Origin: a bacterium
GTDB taxonomy: Bacteria > Arandabacterota > Arandabacteria > Arandabacterales > JALGWA01
Reading direction: 5' to 3'
Assembly (NCBI GenBank): GCA_025774425.1
Contig: JALGWA010000106.1
Coordinates: 1 to 7,137, forward strand
DNA: 7,137 bases
A program made the translations under genes and the position numbers. The notes beneath the pieces are model-generated. The model was not told where the DNA came from. It ran no database searches and was given only the letters and a program-made list of their open reading frames with translations. This document shows, one piece after another, positions 1 to 5,861 of this stretch; within the stretch, counting starts at the first letter, position 1; every line of letters begins with the position of its first letter.

Positions 1-59
1 CCAAACCGCGGCGCACGGCAAGGCATCCAAAGGGGCGAGAGCCAAGGCACTTTCCAGGC

Positions 60-66
60 AGGAGGA
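60..66 (+). promoter_or_regulatory. Strong ribosome binding site for the first gene
   Basis: AGGAGGA lies six bases upstream of the ATG at 73. This near-perfect anti-16S match fixes the start, although the same frame stays open to the left edge of the window. No convincing promoter is visible in the 59 bases before it. Confidence 0.85.
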
Positions 67-72
67 CGACAG

Positions 73-813
73 ATGGGACGCATTCCATGGCAGGTCCGGC
101 TGGGAGCCGCACTGATCGGCATGTCGGCGGCGGTCTATTTCATCCACTATCAAGTGTTCCACGATTCCCACCACATCTTCATCTACATGCTGGGAGATCT
201 CGCCTTCATGCCCATCGAGGTGCTCCTGGTGACACTCATCCTTCACGACCTGCTCGCCGCACGCGAGAGGAACGCCAGGCTGGAGAAACTCAACATGGTC
301 ATCGGCGCCTTCTACAGCGAAGTCGGCACCGACCTGATGTCCCGCCTGGCGGCCAACGACGACGAGATAGAAAGCATCAGGCGCACCCTCACCGTGCGGA
401 ACACGTGGACCGACCGGGAATTCGCGGGAGCCGACCGCGACCTTCGCGCCTACGCTTACAGGTTCAACATAGCCACGTGCGATCTCGCCGACCTGCGGAG
501 CTTCCTGGCCTCGAAGAGGAACTTCCTGCTCCGCCTGCTGGAGAACCCCAATCTCCTCGAGCACGAGTCGTTCACGGGTCTCCTCAGGGCGGTATTCCAC
601 CTGACCGAGGAACTGCAGGCGCGGGGCGACCTCGGCGGGCTTCCGCAGAGCGACTACGAGCACCTCGCCGGAGACATCGAGCGGGTCTACAGGCGGCTGG
701 TTCACGAGTGGCTGGACTACATGAAGTTCCTGCAGAGGAACTACCCGTTCCTCTTCTCCCTGGCCCTGCGGACCAATCCCTTTGACCGGGCCGCCGTGCC
801 GGTGGTAACATAG
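73..813 (+). CDS. Small membrane protein with two N-terminal helices and an alpha-helical cytoplasmic domain, function unknown
   Basis: This encodes 246 residues and I do not recognise a named family. Two hydrophobic segments (about residues 8-29 and 36-60) form a hairpin. A short histidine-rich turn joins them (H25, H30, H33, H34). Residues 62-246 are charged and predominantly helical, starting with a probable coiled-coil-like stretch (RERNARLEKLN) that runs into GAFYSEVG at 78-85. Aromatic and arginine residues are frequent (YRFNI, YRRLVHEWLDYMKFLQRNYPF). By the positive-inside rule, the Arg-rich linker after helix 2 places the large domain in the cytoplasm. The polar residues D42, E49 and H58 in or near helix 2 are unusual for a simple anchor. 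The gene ends six bases before the methyltransferase start, so the two are probably co-transcribed. The orderly composition, strong ribosome site and codon use support a real gene; any function would be a guess. Confidence 0.85.
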   Translation: MGRIPWQVRLGAALIGMSAAVYFIHYQVFHDSHHIFIYMLGDLAFMPIEVLLVTLILHDLLAARERNARLEKLNMVIGAFYSEVGTDLMSRLAANDDEIESIRRTLTVRNTWTDREFAGADRDLRAYAYRFNIATCDLADLRSFLASKRNFLLRLLENPNLLEHESFTGLLRAVFHLTEELQARGDLGGLPQSDYEHLAGDIERVYRRLVHEWLDYMKFLQRNYPFLFSLALRTNPFDRAAVPVVT

Positions 814-819
814 CCGGCG

Positions 820-1644
820 ATGAGCCTGAATGCAGAGAAGTTCATCAAGTATCCTCTGGCGGACAGGGGCCTGACCCCGCTCGAGCGCCTGATGCTGAAG
901 ATCGGCTGGGGCGGCCCCATCAAGTGCACGGTCTGCGGTTCGCTGGCCTTCATGAAGCGGATCAAGCAGAACCTGCGCGAGACCTGCCATTGCTCGGTCT
1001 GCGGCGCCACCAATCGCAAGCGCCAGCTGGCCCTGGTCGTGTGCGACGCCGTCCGGCGGATGCGTGGGGGCCGGGTGGCCTCTGTCAGGGACCTCGCCCG
1101 GTACCCAGACCTCGTCATCTACAACACCGAGACCGGCGGCGCTCTGAGCCGTGAACTCTCCCGCATGAAGAACTATATCTCGAGCGAGTATTTCGGCGAG
1201 GAGCACAACAGCGGCGACACGGTGAAGGGCAAGATGCACCAGGACCTCACGCGCCTCTCACTCGAGAACGAGAGCATCGATATCGTGCTCTCCTCGGACG
1301 TCTTCGAGCATATCCCCGACCCGTACCGGGCGCATGCCGAGGTTTATCGCGTCCTCCGCCCGGGCGGCCGCCATATCTTCACGGTCCCTTTCTACAAGAC
1401 CGGGTTCCTCGACGAGCATCGCACATCGATCGGCGCAGGCGGCGAGTTCGTCCACACCAAGCCGGCCTTGTATCACGGCGACCCCGTAAGGCGCGGCGGC
1501 GCCCTGGTGCACAACATCTTCAGCCTGGAGATGCTCGTGAAGCTGGCGGAACTGGGGTTCCGGACCAATCTCTACCAGGTTCACTCATACCGGCACGGTA
1601 TACTGGGAAGCGGAGCGGTGGTGTTTGAAGCCATGAAGGACTAG
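820..1644 (+). CDS. Zinc-ribbon class I SAM-dependent methyltransferase
   Basis: This 274-residue protein has two parts. Residues 36-61 carry a CxxC...CxxC knuckle (C36, C39, C58, C61, with extra C56) typical of a zinc ribbon, followed by NRKRQL at 65-70. Residues about 97-191 match the methyltransferase-11 type Rossmann core. SIDIVLSSDVFEHIPDPY (152-169) gives the post-beta-4 acidic and EHI motif, and VYRVLRPGGRHIFTVPF (175-191) gives the classic LRPGG strand. The usual G-x-G-x-G motif I is absent; YNTETGGALSREL at 101-113 sits at that place. This variant appears, from memory, in related zinc-ribbon methyltransferases, so the enzyme is probably active. The acceptor is not evident; such enzymes often sit in polysaccharide or small-molecule modification loci. 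The start ATG follows the previous stop by six bases, with only a weak ribosome site, which suggests reinitiation after the membrane-protein gene. The MFS gene follows 30 bases downstream. Confidence 0.88.
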   Translation: MSLNAEKFIKYPLADRGLTPLERLMLKIGWGGPIKCTVCGSLAFMKRIKQNLRETCHCSVCGATNRKRQLALVVCDAVRRMRGGRVASVRDLARYPDLVIYNTETGGALSRELSRMKNYISSEYFGEEHNSGDTVKGKMHQDLTRLSLENESIDIVLSSDVFEHIPDPYRAHAEVYRVLRPGGRHIFTVPFYKTGFLDEHRTSIGAGGEFVHTKPALYHGDPVRRGGALVHNIFSLEMLVKLAELGFRTNLYQVHSYRHGILGSGAVVFEAMKD

Positions 1645-1674
1645 CAAGCCCCTTCGGTCGGCGCGGGAGCAGGT

Positions 1675-2919
1675 TTGAAATACACCAAGACATTCTACCT
1701 CGGTGTGATAAACGGCGTGCTCTTCAACATGAGTGCGGCGCTTGCAGGAGGCACGACCGTGCTCCCGACTTTCGTCAGCAACCTCACCTCGTCGAAGGTG
1801 CTGATCGGACTGTCGGGGACCATGGCCATGGCGGGATGGTTCCTGCCACAGCTCGTCGTCGCCAGCTACATCGAGACGCTCAAGCGCAAGCGCCCCATAT
1901 ACGTGTGGGCAGGCGTGATCCGCATCATCGCGATATGGGGCATCGCGCTCTCGGTTTCGCTTCTCGGCGCCACCGGCGCGGCGGCGATCATCGTTCTCTT
2001 CTTCGCCCTCTATTCGATCTACGTCATAGCTGGCGGGGTCGCGGGCATACCCTTCATGGACATCGTGGCGAAGGAGATCAAGTCGGAAAACCGCGGCACG
2101 TTCTTCGGAGCACGCCTCTTCTTCGGCGGGATCGCCGCGGCCCTGATGGGGTTCGTCGTGAAGAACGTCCTCGCCACGAGGTCCTTCCCCGACAACTACG
2201 CGTTCCTGTTCACCACCGCGGCGGCGATCATCACCCTCGCCATCCTGTCCTTCTGCTTCGCCGACGAGCGCGACGCGCTTGTGCCCGTCAGGCGGACGCC
2301 CTTCAAGAAGTTCCTCCGGCGCGGTCCCTCGCTCCTCAAGGACGTGAAGAGCTACAGGATGTTCCTGGCCTGGAGGGTGCTGCTCGGGGTCTGGATGATG
2401 GCGCTCCCCTTCTACATCATCTACGCGAGGGAGAACCTCGGCCTGCCGGAGGAGACCGTCGGGATATTCCTTTCGGTTCAAATGGTCGGCATGATCGTCT
2501 CGAACCTGCTCTGGGGGCGGCTCAGCGACCGCGTCGGCAACAGGATCGTGCTGAACCTGACGGCGATGGTCTCGGCCACCGCTCCGCTCATCGCCCTCCT
2601 CGCAACCGTAGCCGCCCCCTTGAGGGGCGTCGCGGGATTCGGCTCCGTGTTCTTCTTCGTCGGATTCGCCATGAGCGGCCTTCGGCTGGGGCACAGCAAC
2701 TACATGCTCGACTTGGCGCCCGAGAGCGAGCGCCCCACGTACCTGGGTTTCATGAACACGTTCATCGCGCCCGTGATGCTGCTCTCGGCCGTCGGCGGCC
2801 TCGTCGTCGAGATGACGTCGTATGTTACGCTCTTCGCGATAGCCCTCGGCGCCAGCCTCTTCGCCCTGGTCTTCGGGCTCCAACTCGAGGAGCCCCGCAG
2901 GAGGCCCGGCTCTCCATAG
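1675..2919 (+). CDS. Major facilitator superfamily transporter, 12-helix permease
   Basis: This encodes a 414-residue inner-membrane permease made almost wholly of hydrophobic helices, about twelve in two six-helix halves separated by a basic loop (about residues 198-222, with RRTPFKKFLRRG). The C-terminal half has a clear MFS motif A, WGRLSDRVGNR, near residues 279-290 between helices 8 and 9. The matching N-terminal loop (ETLKRKRP) is degenerate. The length is typical for the family. The start is TTG at 1675, preceded by GGGAG at 1665-1669; no ATG lies further upstream in frame, and the next internal Met would remove half of helix 1. Substrate cannot be read from sequence. The gene lies 30 bases after the methyltransferase and is probably the last gene of the 73-2919 operon. 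Export of a methylated compound, or uptake of a nutrient, are both only guesses. Confidence 0.9.
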   Translation: MKYTKTFYLGVINGVLFNMSAALAGGTTVLPTFVSNLTSSKVLIGLSGTMAMAGWFLPQLVVASYIETLKRKRPIYVWAGVIRIIAIWGIALSVSLLGATGAAAIIVLFFALYSIYVIAGGVAGIPFMDIVAKEIKSENRGTFFGARLFFGGIAAALMGFVVKNVLATRSFPDNYAFLFTTAAAIITLAILSFCFADERDALVPVRRTPFKKFLRRGPSLLKDVKSYRMFLAWRVLLGVWMMALPFYIIYARENLGLPEETVGIFLSVQMVGMIVSNLLWGRLSDRVGNRIVLNLTAMVSATAPLIALLATVAAPLRGVAGFGSVFFFVGFAMSGLRLGHSNYMLDLAPESERPTYLGFMNTFIAPVMLLSAVGGLVVEMTSYVTLFAIALGASLFALVFGLQLEEPRRRPGSP

Positions 2920-2974
2920 GCGGCGGGCGCGTGGACCGTTTCGCGCCGCGGCGAGTGTCAACTCCCGGTCACCG

Positions 2975-3063
2975 GTGTAAACAAACCTGACGGCGGCTCA
3001 AGCCCGCCGCCGCCATGGGATTGCGCCGTCCGGGCGGCCTCCGGGTGTCAGGTTTGTTGACAC
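2975..3063. repeat. Paired inverted repeat, REPIN/BIME-like element
   Basis: GTGTAAACAAACCTGAC at 2975-2991 is the reverse complement of GTCAGGTTTGTTGACAC at 3047-3063 at 16 of 17 positions. The arms are separated by 55 GC-rich bases, giving an 89-bp unit. The right copy is itself a hairpin: GTGTCA (3045-3050), 7-base loop, TGACAC (3058-3063). The left copy has lost that internal stem. The spacer holds a second small hairpin (CGGCGG 2991-2996 with CCGCCG 3004-3009). A further GTGTCAAC sits at 2955-2962, exactly 20 bases before GTGTAAAC. Two inverted copies of a short hairpin-forming unit in intergenic DNA is the layout of REPINs, which are mobilised by Y1 (RAYT) transposases. That identity is inference; a long hairpin terminator or an operator pair are alternatives. 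Confidence 0.6.
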
Positions 3064-3121
3064 TTCCGGCGGCCGCGGCGGCCGGACCGCCCACCCGCAC
3101 GCGCCCGCCCAAGTCCAGTCA

Positions 3122-3155
3122 CGGCACGGAACCCGCGGCTTTTTGTTCCGCGCCG
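3122..3155. other. Imperfect hairpin with 11-bp arms
   Basis: Arms 3122-3132 and 3145-3155 pair at 10 of 11 positions (core CGGAAC with GTTCCG) around a 12-base loop that contains CCGCGG and five T residues. The T residues lie inside the loop, not after the stem, so this is not a standard intrinsic terminator on either strand. It may be part of a leader RNA structure or repeat debris. Confidence 0.45.
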
Positions 3156-3240
3156 GGCCGACTGGCACCTGGTTTGCATTGGGAGACTGGCAGAGGTTTG
3201 AAGGGCGGATCGACGGGGGCCGCGCGGCCCGGGGTGGCGG

Positions 3241-3295
3241 CACCGGTTCCCGGTGAATGGAATGGGATGTGAATGGGACGCCCGGTTCCCGTTGA
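3241..3295. repeat. Hairpin and 14-bp direct repeat upstream of the secreted-protein gene
   Basis: CACCGG (3241-3246), TTC, CCGGTG (3250-3255) is a perfect 6-bp stem with a 3-base loop. CCGGTTCCCGGTGA at 3243-3256 recurs as CCGGTTCCCGTTGA at 3282-3295, matching 13 of 14 positions 39 bases apart. Between them GTGAATGG repeats at 3253-3260 and 3269-3276, 16 bases apart. The block ends 65 bases before the GTG start at 3361, so a regulator-binding or leader-RNA role is possible but untested. Confidence 0.45.
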
Positions 3296-3360
3296 GACCG
3301 CGACCCTTCGGCGGACACGAAAGACGAAAGTAAGGCAAGACCCGGAGAGGAGAGAGACGC

Positions 3361-4251
3361 GTGATAAAGCAACTGAAGGACGTGCTGACCATAAAGACGA
3401 CGTGGGATCGGTCCAGGGCGTGGACTAGGAAGCTACGGTTTGCCGCTCTCCTGCTGTCACTCGCAATTCCTCTAAACTCCTTCGCTCAGGCTCACCTCCT
3501 GAAACAGAGACCCTTCCGTGCTACAGAGGACCAGCGATCTGGCGGCGATCACATTTGCGACCTCAGATGTGACAGCGACGGCGACGGCAAACCCGATCGG
3601 CTCGGCGATTACGTGTGTATCTCTGGCACCGTGATCGCCGAGCCATCGACTTATGAACGCGAAGGCAGGTTCTTCTGGATACGCAATAGATGCTGCGGAA
3701 TGCTCGTCTACGGCACCTCCGAACTGCTCCGGGTCGGAGACTCGGTCGCCGTGGACGGGCGCCTCCGCCCGGCGGGCAGGGGAGAGGCATTCGGAGCATG
3801 CGGCCTGGAGCTGATTGACGGGTGCGGCGTCAAGAAGGTGGGGCTGGAGTTGAAGGGAATCAGACCCAATGTTGATCCCGTGCCTGTCGCGCTCCACAAT
3901 TACTGCATGAACCCCTCGATCTACGCGGGCAACCTGATCAGGATCTACGGCCTGCTGTACCTCTGGCCCGCGGCGTGGTACGGCGGGAACTACTTCCTGC
4001 TGGCGGGCGACGGGCGTGACTCCATAGTCGTGTACGTGGACGGTGACACCGGCATCGATGTCGGGGACGCCGGAAGCGCCTGCTACACCGTCACCGGGAT
4101 AGTCATGAAGGTCCACGCCCCGGCGTGCGTCTCGCCGCAGGCGACATGGTGCATCGCGCCGAGGTCCCAGGCCGACATCGTCCGGAAGGACTGCTCCACG
4201 GACGCGTCACATTCCACCTGGGGGCAGATAAAGGCGGACTTCTCCGACTAG
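3361..4251 (+). CDS. Exported cysteine-rich protein with two probable OB-fold-like modules
   Basis: This encodes 296 residues of unknown function. The GTG start has AGGAG at 3348-3352, eight bases upstream. A signal peptide is clear: basic stretch TRKLR (22-26), hydrophobic core about 27-38, and a likely cut after A-Q-A at 42-44. DSDGDGKPD at 71-79 resembles a calcium-binding thrombospondin-3 or EF-hand-like loop. Residues 82-153 (DYVCISGTVI, FFWIRN, MLVYG, VGDSVAVDGRL) and 190-250 (NLIRIYGLL, YFLLAGD, IVVYVDGDTGIDVG, YTVTGIV) follow the strand order of bacterial OB-fold repeats seen in secreted proteins and nucleases. That assignment comes from pattern only. Twelve cysteines remain after cleavage (66, 70, 86, 111, 112, 147, 155, 182, 241, 256, 264, 278), consistent with disulfides outside the cytoplasm. 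The tail STWGQIKADF (285-294) resembles C-termini of envelope proteins in some high-GC phyla. There is no catalytic motif. The first part of the gene looks less GC-biased than its neighbours. Confidence 0.8.
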   Translation: MIKQLKDVLTIKTTWDRSRAWTRKLRFAALLLSLAIPLNSFAQAHLLKQRPFRATEDQRSGGDHICDLRCDSDGDGKPDRLGDYVCISGTVIAEPSTYEREGRFFWIRNRCCGMLVYGTSELLRVGDSVAVDGRLRPAGRGEAFGACGLELIDGCGVKKVGLELKGIRPNVDPVPVALHNYCMNPSIYAGNLIRIYGLLYLWPAAWYGGNYFLLAGDGRDSIVVYVDGDTGIDVGDAGSACYTVTGIVMKVHAPACVSPQATWCIAPRSQADIVRKDCSTDASHSTWGQIKADFSD

Positions 4252-4252
4252 A

Positions 4253-5014
4253 TCACGCCTGGTCGGCGGGCGCGAAGATGTCTTCAAGGGCGTCCCTCAA
4301 GGCATCCGCCTCGAGGTTCCTTCTCAGGTTTCCGCGCTCGCTGACCGCTATCCTGCCCGTTTCCTCGGAGACTACGACGACGACGGCGTCGGTCTCCTCG
4401 GTGAGACCGACCGCCGCCCTGTGCCGCATCCCGATCGAAACCGGCAGCATGGGGTTCTCCGAAATCGGCAGAATGCAACCCGCCGCCACGAGTTGCTCTC
4501 TCACGATTATGCAGGCGCCGTCATGCAGGGGCGTGTTGGGAGCGAAGATGGTGACGATGAGTTCGGAGGTCACGCGCGCACCTATCCTCGTGCCGGTGTC
4601 GATGTAACTTCTCAGGCTGGCGTCGCGCGCTATCGCTATCAGCGCGCCGGTCTTCTTCCGGGAAAGCTCCCTTGCGGCGGCGACGACCTCGTCCAGGACG
4701 ACGAGGTGCTGGGGCCGCATGAAGCACCTCACGAACCTGCTCTGGCCGAGCTGGGCGAGCACTCCTCTCAGTTCAGGCTGGAAGAGGATCACGAAGGCGA
4801 CCACCCAGACGGTCCGAAGGCTCTCGATTATCCAGGTCAGGGCGTTGAGGCCGAGCCAGTCGGCGACGAAGGACGCAAGTACGATTATGGCCAGCCCGAG
4901 GAACATCTGCGCCGCCCTCGTGCCCCTGATGAGGCGGAAGAGCTGGTAGAAGAGGTACCACACTATGATGATGTCGAGTATGTCCACCCACCAGCTGCGG
5001 ACGATCTCCATCAT
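4253..5014 (-). CDS. cdaA: Diadenylate cyclase CdaA, membrane c-di-AMP synthase
   Basis: This converts two ATP into cyclic di-AMP, the second messenger controlling potassium and osmolyte balance and wall homeostasis. The 253 residues start with about three membrane helices (near 10-30, 34-53 and 66-80), then a DAC domain from about 100. Hallmarks are TGALIAI (122-128), PLHDGA (162-167) with the DGA metal and nucleotide motif, MRHRA (196-200) with the RHR motif, and SEETG (216-220). All key residues are intact, so activity is expected. Length is slightly below the common 270-280. The ATG at 5014 overlaps the folP stop as ATGA; a second ATG follows directly, so the true start may be one codon later. 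The usual partners cdaR (YbbR) and glmM do not follow. Instead the gene ends one base from the stop of the convergent secreted-protein gene. Confidence 0.96.
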   Translation of the reverse strand: MMEIVRSWWVDILDIIIVWYLFYQLFRLIRGTRAAQMFLGLAIIVLASFVADWLGLNALTWIIESLRTVWVVAFVILFQPELRGVLAQLGQSRFVRCFMRPQHLVVLDEVVAAARELSRKKTGALIAIARDASLRSYIDTGTRIGARVTSELIVTIFAPNTPLHDGACIIVREQLVAAGCILPISENPMLPVSIGMRHRAAVGLTEETDAVVVVVSEETGRIAVSERGNLRRNLEADALRDALEDIFAPADQA

Positions 5015-5817
5015 CTCGGCGCCTTCGCTTCCTCGCCGCCCCTCGCGGCCACGGCCCTTATCATTCCGACTGCGCGCACCACCGACCCGACGTCATGGAC
5101 GCGCAACACTTTAACTCCTTTTAACATAGCCCAGATGCAGGTGGCAATGGTTGCTTCGAGCCTGTCTTCGGGAGCGAGGCCGAGGAGCTTCCCCATGAAA
5201 GACTTCCTCGACGGGCCCAGGACCACGGGATAGCCGAGGCCGACGAACTCGTCGAGGCGCGCGATGATCCGCGCGCTCTGCTCCGCCGTCTTGGCGAAGC
5301 CGATCCCCGGGTCGATGAGGATCTTGTCCCGGTTCACCCCGGCGGCATTCGCGGCCTCCACGCGCTCCATCAGCTCGCGCCTGACTTCGCTCACGACGTC
5401 GGCGTAATCGGTATGCTCCTGCATGTCCCGCGGGCTGCCCCGCATGTGCATGACGACGACGGGGACGCCGTGCTCCGACACGACACCAGCCATCTCCCTA
5501 TCGTGCCGGAGCCCGCTGACATCGTTTATCATGTGGGCGCCGACGTCGAGCATGGCCCGGGCGACCTCCGCATTGCGGGTGTCTATGGACACGGGTATGT
5601 CGATCTCATGCAGGATCCGCTCGACGACGGGACCGACCCTGGCGATTTCCTCCTCGACCGTCACGGCCGCGGAACCCGGGCGCGTGGACTCTCCGCCCAC
5701 GTCGATTATGTCCGCACCTTCCCGGGCCATCTCCCTGGCCCGGGAGACGGCCTCCTCGACGCCGGCGTATTCGCCGCCGTCGTAGAAGGAATCAGGGGTG
5801 ACGTTGAGGCTACCCAT
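5011..5817 (-). CDS. folP: Dihydropteroate synthase
   Basis: This condenses 6-hydroxymethyl-7,8-dihydropterin pyrophosphate with p-aminobenzoate to give dihydropteroate; it is the sulfonamide target. The protein is a 268-residue TIM barrel with all signatures: MGSLNVTPDSFYDGG (1-15), DVGGESTRPG (39-48), SIDT (77-80), INDVSG (97-102), VMHMRG (122-127), DPGIGFAKTAEQS (169-181), GPSRKSFMG (201-209) and RVHDV (239-243). I chose the ATG at 5817 because GGAGGG lies nine bases upstream, it is at the family's conserved MGxLNVT, and no ATG, GTG or TTG lies in frame between it and the folE stop. The frame stays open upstream to 5979, but that stretch reads folE out of phase. Even so, the protein lacks the few residues that normally precede MGxLNVT. 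A 44-base gap separates it from folE, and its TGA overlaps the cdaA ATG. Confidence 0.96.
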   Translation of the reverse strand: MGSLNVTPDSFYDGGEYAGVEEAVSRAREMAREGADIIDVGGESTRPGSAAVTVEEEIARVGPVVERILHEIDIPVSIDTRNAEVARAMLDVGAHMINDVSGLRHDREMAGVVSEHGVPVVVMHMRGSPRDMQEHTDYADVVSEVRRELMERVEAANAAGVNRDKILIDPGIGFAKTAEQSARIIARLDEFVGLGYPVVLGPSRKSFMGKLLGLAPEDRLEATIATCIWAMLKGVKVLRVHDVGSVVRAVGMIRAVAARGGEEAKAPR

Positions 5818-5826
5818 GCCACGATT

Positions 5827-5832
5827 CCCTCC
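5827..5832 (-). promoter_or_regulatory. Ribosome binding site deciding the folP start
   Basis: GGAGGG on the minus strand, nine bases before the ATG at 5817. It supports a folP start at the conserved MGSLNVT rather than at the far upstream end of the open frame, which would overlap folE by over 100 bases. Confidence 0.75.
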
Positions 5833-5861
5833 GGGAAGAGATCCGAAGGACCTGGAGCCGG

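Larger units (their letters stand above)
2920..3360 (+). other. 441-base intergenic region with repeats and hairpins, no gene seen
   Basis: No reading frame here has a credible ribosome site or protein-like composition; short open frames are GC-driven. Immediately after the MFS stop is a 6-bp hairpin (GGCGCG at 2926-2931 with CGCGCC at 2942-2947, 10-base loop). It has no T-run, so it is at best a weak or factor-assisted terminator. Next come the inverted repeat at 2975-3063, a hairpin at 3122-3155 and direct repeats at 3243-3295, listed separately. TTGACA occurs at 3057-3062 but no matching -10 box follows at 16-18 bases, so I do not call a promoter. The promoter and leader of the secreted-protein gene must lie in the distal part. 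I matched no known riboswitch. Confidence 0.7.

Noticed and set aside
101..113. Loss of the glycine-rich SAM motif in the methyltransferase as evidence of inactivity (residue numbers of the 820-1644 protein)
   Set aside because: Related zinc-ribbon methyltransferases appear to have the same degenerate motif I, and the remaining motifs are intact, so it is more likely a family trait.
1..115. Possible tail of an upstream gene in the frame ending with TGA at 113-115
   Set aside because: The frame is open from the left edge, but 38 codons without any recognisable pattern and a 43-base overlap with the first gene are not enough to call a gene.
87..785. 232-codon open frame on the plus strand within the first gene
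   Set aside because: Arg, Pro and His-rich composition, no ribosome site, and it lies out of phase inside a better supported gene with a perfect AGGAGG.
1585..2961. 458-codon open frame on the minus strand opposite the MFS gene
   Set aside because: Its translation is very rich in Arg, Glu, His and Asp without fold-like patterning, typical of the GC-rich antisense of a membrane protein. The plus strand has a clear 12-helix permease.
3057..3062. TTGACA as a -35 promoter box
   Set aside because: No -10-like hexamer occurs 16-18 bases downstream; the sequence there is GC-only, and the motif is explained by the inverted repeat.
3015..3272. 85-codon open frame on the plus strand in the intergenic region
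   Set aside because: Pro, Gly, Ala and Arg-rich, runs across the inverted repeat, and lacks a ribosome site.
3064..3360. c-di-AMP or c-di-GMP riboswitch ahead of the secreted-protein gene
   Set aside because: The nearby cyclase made this attractive, but I could not find the conserved core segments of either class.
4421..5233. 270-codon open frame on the plus strand across cdaA and folP
   Set aside because: Antisense to two enzymes with intact catalytic motifs; no ribosome site and a low-complexity acidic composition.
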